From Desulfurellaceae bacterium bin18 (GTDB lineage: Bacteria > Desulfobacterota > Binatia > Bin18): 32,069 nucleotides of DNA. The position numbers and the translations under genes are program-made. Below the pieces are notes generated by a model. It saw only the letters and a program-made list of their open reading frames with translations, did no database searches and was not told the DNA's origin. The stretch spans positions 1 through 32,069 of the forward strand of contig MPMI01000052.1 of assembly GCA_002238415.1 (NCBI GenBank), given 5' to 3'. Position 1 is the first letter of the stretch. Each line of letters starts with the position of its first letter. Below are positions 25,574 to 32,069 of the stretch, piece by piece.

Positions 25574-27345
25574 TGACGCGCTTTCTCCCGTTTCTCGACC
25601 TCCGGGCCTACCAGCTTCGTCATCTCCCGCGGGACCTGCTCGCCAGCCCGAGCGTGACCTTTCTCGACATCCCTCAAGGTGTGGCCTATGCCATGATCGC
25701 CGGCCTTCCCCCGGCCATGGGCCTGTATGCGGCCGCCCTGCCGGCCATAGTCGGTGCGCTGTTTCGCAGCTCCCGCCATGTTGTGACTGGTCCCACGAAC
25801 GCCGTGAGTCTGCTGGTCGGCACTGCCGTCGCCGCCGAGGTGGCGCACGGCGGCGCGAGTCCCATGGCCGTCGGCGTCACCCTGGCCTTTATGGTTGGGG
25901 TGGTCCAATTTCTCGCCGGGCTGCTACGACTCGACGCGCTCGCCGATTATGTTTCCCAGCCAGTTGTCCGTGGGTATATCTCAGGCGCCGCGGTCCTGAT
26001 TATGATCGGCCAGCTTCCCAATGCAACCGGCACGACCCACGTTTCAGGCAATCCCGCCCAGATGATCAGCGGCTGGTTGTCTTCACTCTCGGAAGTCCAT
26101 CTGCTCGCCGTCTCTTTCACGCTCGGCACACTTGTGTGCGTCCTGTCTCTGCGCCACTTTTACCCCCGTCTGCCAGCCTCGCTCATCGCCCTGGGGCTCA
26201 GCATCGGCGTGGCGCAGCTCTTCCAATTGTCAGACGCGGGACTCCATCTCGTTGCCGACCTCGCCCCTCTGCCAACCGGACTACCACCGCTCACCGTCCC
26301 GCACTTGGACCAGTGGGCAGGACTGCTCCCGACGGCAATTGCTTGTGCTGTTCTGTCCCTGGTTGAGTCCAGCTCTGTAGCTCGGACGCTTGCGGCCCGG
26401 TCGGGACAGCGGCTCGATATGGCAGCCGAATTTTCGGGCCAAGGGCTGGCGAACATCGCCGCTGCTTTCTCGGGTGGCTATCCGGTCAGCGGCAGTCTGG
26501 CCCGTTCGACCTTGAATCAGCAAGCCGGAGCACAGAGCCGTTTGTCCGCGCTGTTCTGCGGACTGTTGATGCTGGCCGTGCTGCTCTTTTTCGGACCGGT
26601 CGTCAATCAGACACCGATTGCGAGTCTGGCCGGTCTGTTGTTCGTCTTAGCCTCGGACCTCATCGACAGGGATCGGATTCGGATGATACTGCGCGGCACC
26701 CGAGGCGACCGGGCGGCATTTCTCGCCACGCTGGTCGGGACGTGGCTGGTGCCGCTCGACCAGGCGATTTATATTGGCGTCGGGATCAGCATCATCCTCT
26801 TTTTACGTCGCGTCCGGCTGCTCACGGTCCGAGAGATGGCTATTGGTGAGAAAGGCCGTTTTCGAGAGGTTGACCACGAGCAGGAAGAGCGGGGGCAGCA
26901 GTGTTCCGCCATTCGTATTCTCAACCTGACGGGTCCGTTATTTTTTGCCGCATCCGGAGAACTCCAAGACGCGATTGAGCGAATGAATGCCGAGCCTCAC
27001 GTCCGCGTCGTTATTCTTCGTATCCGGCAGACACAGGGCTTGGACATCACCATCGCCAGCCTGCTCGAATCCAGCCAACGTCAGTTGGAGAGCGCCGGCA
27101 GGACCCTCCTCGTCCTGGGCCTGCGCCCCGAGGCCATGCAGTTACTTGAGAAAACCGGCATCGCCGGCCGTATCGGACTGGCGAATCTCTTTCCGGCTCA
27201 ATCCGGCTGGTTTACCGCCATGGAGGCCGCTCTCCGTCGCGCCCTCACGTTGGCAGGGGACCATGGCTGCGGCACCCACTGTCCTTTTGCCGCATATCTC
27301 ACCGCTCAAGAAGCACTCCGGGGTAATTCTGCGGTATCACGTTGA
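25573..27345 (+). CDS. SulP-family anion (sulfate) transporter with STAS domain
   Basis: This 590-residue protein has the SulP layout: about 10-14 hydrophobic segments with the signature DIPQGVAYAMIAGLPPAMGLY near residue 35 and FSGGYPVSGSLARS near 300. A C-terminal STAS domain starts at about residue 440 (ILNLTGPLFFAASGEL). It ends in a short tail with a CGTHC pair. Family members move sulfate, bicarbonate or other anions. Its ATG overlaps the soeA-like stop by one base (TGATG), indicating translational coupling, so it is probably part of the sulfur module, moving sulfate or sulfite out or in. The direction cannot be told from sequence. Confidence 0.9.
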   Translation: MTRFLPFLDLRAYQLRHLPRDLLASPSVTFLDIPQGVAYAMIAGLPPAMGLYAAALPAIVGALFRSSRHVVTGPTNAVSLLVGTAVAAEVAHGGASPMAVGVTLAFMVGVVQFLAGLLRLDALADYVSQPVVRGYISGAAVLIMIGQLPNATGTTHVSGNPAQMISGWLSSLSEVHLLAVSFTLGTLVCVLSLRHFYPRLPASLIALGLSIGVAQLFQLSDAGLHLVADLAPLPTGLPPLTVPHLDQWAGLLPTAIACAVLSLVESSSVARTLAARSGQRLDMAAEFSGQGLANIAAAFSGGYPVSGSLARSTLNQQAGAQSRLSALFCGLLMLAVLLFFGPVVNQTPIASLAGLLFVLASDLIDRDRIRMILRGTRGDRAAFLATLVGTWLVPLDQAIYIGVGISIILFLRRVRLLTVREMAIGEKGRFREVDHEQEERGQQCSAIRILNLTGPLFFAASGELQDAIERMNAEPHVRVVILRIRQTQGLDITIASLLESSQRQLESAGRTLLVLGLRPEAMQLLEKTGIAGRIGLANLFPAQSGWFTAMEAALRRALTLAGDHGCGTHCPFAAYLTAQEALRGNSAVSR

Positions 27346-27408
27346 CTGAAGGCATACCTATCTGAAAACTATCATTCCCAGTCGCAAAGCAACCAAGGAG
27401 CACCTCGG

Positions 27409-27693
27409 ATGAATCAGAATCGACTCAAATTGGACGAGGAGGAACGCTCTATCCTCTGGGACTTCGAGCGTGGAGAGTTTGAAAGTATCAAAAACTTTAG
27501 AGCGGAGAAGCAGCGGCTAGAAGCTGCGGCAAGCCAGACGCTCAAAAAAGGCAAGCGTGTCAGCATTCGCATATCAGCCCGAGATTTGGAAAAAATTAAA
27601 AAGCGGGCTGTCGCCGAAGGGATGCCGTACCAGACTCTCATTGCCAGCACCTTACACAAGTTTGTGACGGGTCAACTCAAGGAGGCTCAATAA
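27409..27693 (+). CDS. CopG-family antitoxin-like protein without an adjacent toxin
   Basis: This 94-residue protein has a C-terminal ribbon-helix-helix-type segment: KRVSIRISARDLEKIKKRA, then GMPYQTLIASTLHKFVTG. This is typical of CopG-type antitoxins of BrnT/RelE-like modules, which bind DNA and neutralise a small toxin. Residues 1-45 are highly charged and would hold the toxin-binding part. An AAGGAG site about 10 nt before ATG 27409 supports the start. There is no toxin-sized ORF in the 63 bp upstream, nor in the gap downstream before the putative terminator, so it appears solitary. It could act as a stand-alone regulator. Confidence 0.8.
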   Translation: MNQNRLKLDEEERSILWDFERGEFESIKNFRAEKQRLEAAASQTLKKGKRVSIRISARDLEKIKKRAVAEGMPYQTLIASTLHKFVTGQLKEAQ

Positions 27694-27739
27694 GAGAGGT
27701 CCTTCGCTCACCCCACCCGTTCCGAAATCCCCTTGCCTT

Positions 27740-27773
27740 GGCCTCTACGTCTGGTTACGTTGAGGCCGTTTTG
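27740..27773 (+). terminator. Putative intrinsic terminator after the CopG-type gene
   Basis: GGCCTCTACGT (27740-27750) and ACGTTGAGGCC (27757-27767) can pair over 11 bp with one mismatch around a 6-nt loop. GTTTTG follows (27768-27773). The T-run is short but the stem is GC-rich at its base. The position 47 nt after the antitoxin stop and 38 nt before the glutamate-cysteine ligase start suits a transcription boundary. Confidence 0.6.
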
Positions 27774-27810
27774 TAGGAGGGGCTCGCACCCAGGGGAAGG
27801 ATGTCACCGG

Positions 27811-29196
27811 ATGTCGCAGTACGTCGAAGGACCAGACGCAGGTCTTATTGTTGAAGACCATGCCCAACTCATCGAATACTTTTTTGACGCCGCAAAGCCC
27901 CGAGAGAAGTGGCGTATTGGCACGGAGTACGAACTGCTCGGCGTGTCACGTCGGAGTGGCCGCGCTGCACGCTACTCCGGACGGCGTGGCATTGAGCATA
28001 TCCTGAGCCGCCTGGCCGACTCCCTGGAATGGGAACCCCAGGAGGAAGAAGGCCGCATTATCGCCCTCCAAGGCGAGCGCGCCAATATCGCGCTTGAACC
28101 CGGTGCGCAACTCGAACTCTCCGGCGAACAGTGCGAGACCGTCCATTGTGCGGATAAAGAACTTCGTCGCCATCTTGAGCATCTACTGCCCATTGCGGAC
28201 GAATTGGACATTGATTTTGTGAATCTGGGAGTCCAGCCGGTCAGCTCCCTTGATGACATCGAGTGGATTCCCAAAACGCGCTATCAGATCATGGGTCCGT
28301 ATATGGAGCGGGTCGGCACGCTGGGCCATCGCATGATGAAGCAAACCGCTTCCATTCAGGTCAATTTCGACTTTAGCGACGAAGCCGACGCCATGCTGAA
28401 GTTTAAGACCAGCATGGGACTCGTGCCCATCCTGTCTGCCATGTTTGCCAACTCCCCGATTTCGGATGGCAGGCTGAACGGTTTCATGACCATGCGCGGC
28501 CACGTCTGGACCGAGACGGACAAGCGCCGGTGTGGCCTGCTGCCCTTTGCTTTTGCCGACGTTCCGACGTTTGAAGACTATGCCGAATACGCGCTGAATA
28601 CTCCGATGTATTTCATTGTACGCCAGGGCCAGTGGATCAATATGACCCATATGTCCTTTCGCCAATTTTTGGAGGAAGGACATGAAGGCGAACGCCCTAC
28701 CATGGAAGACTGGGGCATTCATCTGACGACCCTCTTTCCGGAAGTGCGGATCAAGAAATACCTGGAGATTCGCTGCTTCGACAACCAGCCGTTTGAATAC
28801 ATGCTGGCCGTACCGGCCCTCACCAAGGGTATCTTTTTCGATACCGACCCCCTGCTGGCCGCCTGGGATCTCGTCAAAAAATGGAGCTGGGACGAACGCC
28901 TCGAAGCCTATTACCAGGCCCATCGTCAAGCCCTGGGCGCACGTGTGCAGGGCATCCGCTTGCTCGATCTGGCCAAAGAACTGGTCACCATTGCCTGGGA
29001 GGGCTTGGAGCGACACAACGACTGCAACGAGGCCGGAGAAAATGAGACTATCTATCTCGAACGGCTACGTGAGGAGATCGACAAGGGACAGTGTCCGGCC
29101 TATCACGTCGTTGAAGAGTGGATGACCCACTGGAACTATGACGCCAAACGCCTCGTTGACGGCACGGCCTACCGGCTGCCGGACGAGGACGAATAA
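27811..29196 (+). CDS. gshA: Glutamate-cysteine ligase, plant/proteobacterial type
   Basis: This 461-residue protein matches the plant-type GCS2 family (about 450-460 residues), which makes gamma-glutamylcysteine from glutamate, cysteine and ATP, the first step of glutathione synthesis. Recognisable segments are KWRIGTEYELLG, ALEPGAQLELSG-type sequence, QTASIQVNFDFSDE and YLEIRCFDNQP. It is cytoplasmic. ATG 27811 is chosen because GGAAGGA lies about 10 nt upstream and the family start fits; the open frame reaches back to 27733. No glutathione synthetase is in the window. The nearby persulfide dioxygenase would use glutathione persulfide, so the neighbourhood makes metabolic sense although a putative terminator separates them. 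Confidence 0.92.
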   Translation: MSQYVEGPDAGLIVEDHAQLIEYFFDAAKPREKWRIGTEYELLGVSRRSGRAARYSGRRGIEHILSRLADSLEWEPQEEEGRIIALQGERANIALEPGAQLELSGEQCETVHCADKELRRHLEHLLPIADELDIDFVNLGVQPVSSLDDIEWIPKTRYQIMGPYMERVGTLGHRMMKQTASIQVNFDFSDEADAMLKFKTSMGLVPILSAMFANSPISDGRLNGFMTMRGHVWTETDKRRCGLLPFAFADVPTFEDYAEYALNTPMYFIVRQGQWINMTHMSFRQFLEEGHEGERPTMEDWGIHLTTLFPEVRIKKYLEIRCFDNQPFEYMLAVPALTKGIFFDTDPLLAAWDLVKKWSWDERLEAYYQAHRQALGARVQGIRLLDLAKELVTIAWEGLERHNDCNEAGENETIYLERLREEIDKGQCPAYHVVEEWMTHWNYDAKRLVDGTAYRLPDEDE

Positions 29197-29321
29197 GCAA
29201 CAACCCCCTCCCTCAACACCGCTTTCCTCTCCCCATCTAACCTCCATCCCCTTTTCTGTTTCCCCCCTCCGCGTTTCGTGTTATGAAGCCGATACACAAC
29301 GATTGGAATAAGGAGGGTCGT

Positions 29322-30290
29322 ATGGATATTCCCAAAGACAAGCTCCTCTGGATCTATGAGCGCATGCAGCTCATCCGGGTGTTTGAGACCAGGGTCAGTA
29401 CCGAGTTTGGGAAGGGGAAAATTCCGGGCTTCGTGCATCTCTACGCCGGGGAAGAAGCAGTCGCGGTCGGGATTTGTGCCCACCTCACCGACGCCGACTA
29501 TATGACCTCAACCCACCGCGGACACGGCCACTGTGTGGCAAAAGGGGTGGACGTACGTGGCATGATGGCCGAGCTGTTCGGCAAAGCCACCGGGATTTGC
29601 AAGGGCAAGGGTGGCTCCATGCATATTGCCGATATGGACAAAGGTATGCTGGGAGCCAACGGGATTGTCGGCGGCGGCCCGCCGCTCGCCTGCGGGTCCG
29701 GCCTGACCGCCAAGACCAATGGCACGGACCAGGTGACAATCTGCTTCTTTGGCGATGGGGCATCAGAGCAAGGCACCTTGCACGAGAGCCTCAACCTGGC
29801 CGCAATCTGGAAGCTGCCGATTATTTTTGTGGCCGAGAATAACGGCTATGCCGAGTCTACGCCGGCGCATTATCATTGCAGTGTCGAGAATATCGCCGAC
29901 CGCGCCGCAGCGTATAATATGCCGGGCGTCACCATAGACGGGAACGATCTGTTTGCCGTGTATGAATCGGCGCATGAGGCCGTTGCGCGCGCCCGAGCCG
30001 GACAGGGCCCGAGCTTGTTGGAGTGTAAGACCTATCGTCACTTCGGCCATTTTGAAGGCGATGCCCAGACCTATAAAATTGCGGAAGAAAACGAGAAATA
30101 CCGCACCGAACTCGACCCGATCAAGCGCTTCAAAGACGCCGTCCTGCCCCGTGGCCTTATATCCGAAGACGAGTTGGCTGCAATCGATCAACGGGTCAAT
30201 GCCGCGATTGACGAAGCCGTCACATTCGCGGAAGACAGCCCCTTCCCCGAGGTCCAGGAAACCTTCACCGACGTATATGTGAATTATTAG
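29322..30290 (+). CDS. acoA: TPP-dependent dehydrogenase E1 alpha (acetoin/pyruvate type)
   Basis: This 322-residue protein is an E1 alpha subunit of the 2-oxoacid/acetoin dehydrogenase family. The TPP-binding motif runs from G144-D-G146 to N173-N174 (CFFGDGASEQGT ... VAENNGY), with the usual spacing of about 30 residues. STHRGHGHCVAKG is also conserved. The short length and the adjacent acoX-like gene point to acetoin dehydrogenase (AcoA) rather than pyruvate dehydrogenase, but the sequence alone does not settle this. AAGGAGG (29310-29316) lies 5 nt before ATG 29322. The E1 beta gene follows after 19 bp. The E2 and E3 genes are not in the window. Confidence 0.9.
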   Translation: MDIPKDKLLWIYERMQLIRVFETRVSTEFGKGKIPGFVHLYAGEEAVAVGICAHLTDADYMTSTHRGHGHCVAKGVDVRGMMAELFGKATGICKGKGGSMHIADMDKGMLGANGIVGGGPPLACGSGLTAKTNGTDQVTICFFGDGASEQGTLHESLNLAAIWKLPIIFVAENNGYAESTPAHYHCSVENIADRAAAYNMPGVTIDGNDLFAVYESAHEAVARARAGQGPSLLECKTYRHFGHFEGDAQTYKIAEENEKYRTELDPIKRFKDAVLPRGLISEDELAAIDQRVNAAIDEAVTFAEDSPFPEVQETFTDVYVNY

Positions 30291-30309
30291 GAGCTTGCGG
30301 AGAAACATT

Positions 30310-31323
30310 ATGGCAGAGCGAGAATTGAATTTTGGTGAGGCGCTGAATGAAGCCATGCGTCAGGAAATGCAGCGCGACCCCAAAGTGGTGATCATGGGCG
30401 AGGACGTGGCCGGTGGAGCCGATGTCGATCACCTCGAAGGCGACGATGCCTGGGGCGGCGTCCTGGGCGTGACAAAAGGCCTAGTCAAGGAATTTGGCCG
30501 GAGTCGTGTTATCGATACGCCTATCAGCGAGTCCGGCTTTATTGGCGCGGCCGTTGGCGCCGCGGCCACCGGCCTGCGGCCCATTGCCGAGATGATGTTC
30601 GTCGGGTTTATGGGCGTGTGTTTTGACCAACTCCTGAATCAGGGGGCAAAACTCCGCTATATGTTTGGCGGCAAAGCGAAAGTCCCGCTGGTGATTCGGA
30701 CCATCTGCGGGGGCGGCTACCGCGCCGCTGCCCAGCACTCTCAGGTGTTGCACTCCCTCTTTACCCACATCCCCGGCCTCAAAACGGTCGTCCCCTCGAC
30801 CCCGTATGATGCCAAAGGACTCCTGATTTCGGCCATCCGGGATGACGACCTGGTCATCTTCTTTGAAGACATCACCTTCGGCGGCATAAAGGGTGTCGTG
30901 CCGGAGGAAGACTACACCATTCCCTTTGGAAAAGCGGACATCAAGCGCGCCGGCGAGGATGTTACGATCGTGGCTATCGGCAAGATGGTCCACCATTCCC
31001 TGACCGCAGCCACGGAGCTGGAAAAGCAGGGTAAAAGCGCAGAGGTGCTCGATCCCCGTACCCTCTCGCCCTTTGACGAAGAGACGGTGCTGGAATCGGT
31101 CGAGAAGACGGGCCGGCTGGTGATCGCCGACGAATCGCACCCGCGCTGCAATGTGGCAACCGATATCGCTGCCATGGTTGCGGACAAGGGGTTTGATTAC
31201 TTGAACGCACCCATAAAAATGGTATCGGCTCCTCACACCCCGGTGCCGTTCAGTCCGCCCCTGGAAGATCACTATCTGCCCAACCCGCAAAAAATCAGCG
31301 AGGCAGCATTAGGACTGTTTTAG
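30310..31323 (+). CDS. acoB: TPP-dependent dehydrogenase E1 beta (acetoin/pyruvate type)
   Basis: This 337-residue protein has the E1 beta hallmarks: VVIMGEDVAGG near residue 30, DTPISESGFIGAAVGAA near 75, RPIAEMMF, and the transketolase C-terminal domain (VLDPRTLSPFDEETVLESV, VIADESH). It combines with the E1 alpha product to form the alpha2beta2 decarboxylating component. GGAG (30299-30302) lies 7 nt before ATG 30310, which makes it a better start than ATG 30295. It is probably cotranscribed with the E1 alpha gene. The 70 bp after its stop hold a G/C-rich inverted repeat and then the acoX-like gene. Confidence 0.92.
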   Translation: MAERELNFGEALNEAMRQEMQRDPKVVIMGEDVAGGADVDHLEGDDAWGGVLGVTKGLVKEFGRSRVIDTPISESGFIGAAVGAAATGLRPIAEMMFVGFMGVCFDQLLNQGAKLRYMFGGKAKVPLVIRTICGGGYRAAAQHSQVLHSLFTHIPGLKTVVPSTPYDAKGLLISAIRDDDLVIFFEDITFGGIKGVVPEEDYTIPFGKADIKRAGEDVTIVAIGKMVHHSLTAATELEKQGKSAEVLDPRTLSPFDEETVLESVEKTGRLVIADESHPRCNVATDIAAMVADKGFDYLNAPIKMVSAPHTPVPFSPPLEDHYLPNPQKISEAALGLF

Positions 31324-31332
31324 GAACGGAAA

Positions 31333-31385
31333 TTGGGGACTGGGGGTTAGGTTTCCCCAACACCCAGTCCCCAACCCCCAACCCC
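31333..31385. repeat. G/C-strand-biased inverted repeat resembling STRR-type repeats
   Basis: TTGGGGACTGGG (31333-31344) and CCCAGTCCCCAA (31363-31374) are perfect 12-bp arms around an 18-nt spacer. The right arm continues as CCCCCAACCCC. The asymmetric G-rich and C-rich heptamer-like units resemble the short tandem repeats (CCCAGTCCCCAA type) known from cyanobacterial intergenic regions. The element fills nearly the whole gap between the E1 beta and acoX-like genes and also comes close to the latter's ribosome binding region. Confidence 0.65.
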
Positions 31386-31393
31386 TATTTCCC

Positions 31394-32050
31394 ATGTCAT
31401 CCGTCGGTATTATTGCAAACCCGCGCGCGGGCAAGGACATCCGCCGCCTTGTAGCGCATGGCTCTATCCTCGATACCCAGGAAAAGGTCTATATCGTCCG
31501 GCGGGCCATTCTTGGCATTCAGGGGGCCGGGGCGGACGAAGTGGTCCTCTTTCCCGACCCGGCCAATATCTTTACCAAGGCCCTGTCCGGGATTGAGAAC
31601 GAGTTACGTCTCACCACACGTTTTCTTGAAATGTCGATCTTCGATGAGGCCAGCGATTCGACGCGGGCGGCACAACTCATGTGCGAGCAGAGGGTGGCCT
31701 GCGTTATCGTCATTGGCGGAGACGGTACCAACCGGGTGGTCACCAAAGGCAGCGGTAGCATGCCGCTCGTTCCGCTTTCAACCGGAACGAATAACGCCTT
31801 TCCCCAGTTTTTGGAGTCCACCCTGGCGGGCTTGGCCGCGGGCTATTACGCGGTCCGACACTTCTCCCCAGACGAGTGCACCCGCCCGACCAAGCGGCTC
31901 AACCTGTACCGCAACGGGACGCTTGAGGACATCGCCCTGGTTGATGCAGCCGTGTGTGACTACCAGTTTGTTGGTGCCAGGGCCGTGTGGGAGGCCGAAC
32001 GTCTCAAGGAACTCTTTCTCACCCAGGGCCAGCCTACGAATATCGGCTAG
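31394..32050 (+). pseudogene. acoX: AcoX-like ATP-NAD kinase family protein, ends early at an in-frame TAG
   Basis: The frame encodes 218 residues starting MSSVGIIANPRAGKDIRRLV, with DTQEKVYIVRRA and the kinase-fold loop IGGDGTNR (near residue 113). This is typical of AcoX, a protein of acetoin-catabolism loci related to NAD kinases, and E1 alpha and beta genes precede it. Family members are roughly 340-390 residues, so about 40% is missing. A TAG at 32048-32050 follows NIG, and reading on in the same frame gives ALIGGS, which resembles the expected continuation (IGLSAI-like). This suggests a single-base nonsense change or a sequencing error near the end of the window. Only 19 nt remain, so a truly shorter protein cannot be excluded. 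Confidence 0.7.
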
Positions 32051-32069
32051 GCCTTAATCGGCGGCAGCC

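Overview
The window looks like a chromosomal segment of a Gram-negative bacterium with moderately high G+C. Supporting this are RND/TolC-type efflux, several lipoproteins, and sulfite and persulfide oxidation genes. The left edge carries the 5' part of a 16S rRNA gene on the minus strand. Its sequence is clearly bacterial and resembles the Desulfobacterota/Tectomicrobia region of the tree, but I cannot fix the phylum by eye. No phage, transposase, CRISPR or tRNA gene was seen.

Layout. (1) 1-1060, minus: partial 16S rRNA, its leader with hairpins and a boxA-like site, and a near-consensus rRNA promoter. (2) 1303-9241, plus: six closely spaced genes, tldD, tldE, an exonuclease/GIY-YIG/UVR fusion nuclease, a PEP-mutase-like/nucleotidyltransferase fusion, a squalene-cyclase-like repeat protein and a Rieske ferredoxin. 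(3) 16259-9220, minus: a heavy-metal (copper/silver-type) efflux operon with a small secreted Cys/His protein, a TolC-like lipoprotein, a CusB-like adaptor with an internal metal-binding module and an enlarged CusA-like pump. It ends tail-to-tail with the Rieske gene, overlapping it by 22 bp. (4) 16406-18950, plus: a class V aminotransferase, a small lipoprotein and a TPMT-family methyltransferase, with two strong inverted repeats between them. (5) 19946-19026, minus: a YD-repeat-like lipoprotein. (6) 20027-27345, plus: a compact sulfur module with persulfide dioxygenase-rhodanese, an Fe-S/NrfD-type membrane fusion (SoeB+SoeC-like), a molybdopterin subunit (SoeA-like) and a SulP transporter. 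(7) 27409-32050, plus: an orphan CopG-type antitoxin, a putative terminator, glutamate-cysteine ligase, E1 alpha and E1 beta of an acetoin/pyruvate-type dehydrogenase, and an AcoX-like gene that stops early at an in-frame TAG near the window edge.

How the genes fit together. The sulfur module reads as a short pathway: glutathione persulfide to sulfite (dioxygenase), sulfite to sulfate with electrons passed to the quinone pool (molybdoenzyme), and anion movement by SulP. The glutathione synthesis gene follows soon after. The efflux operon is a self-contained tripartite pump. The least understood part is 6175-9241. There a PEP-mutase-like domain with an altered catalytic loop is fused to an atypical nucleotidyltransferase, beside a half-length cyclase-like protein and a Rieske protein. 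I regard it as the best candidate for undescribed chemistry in the window.
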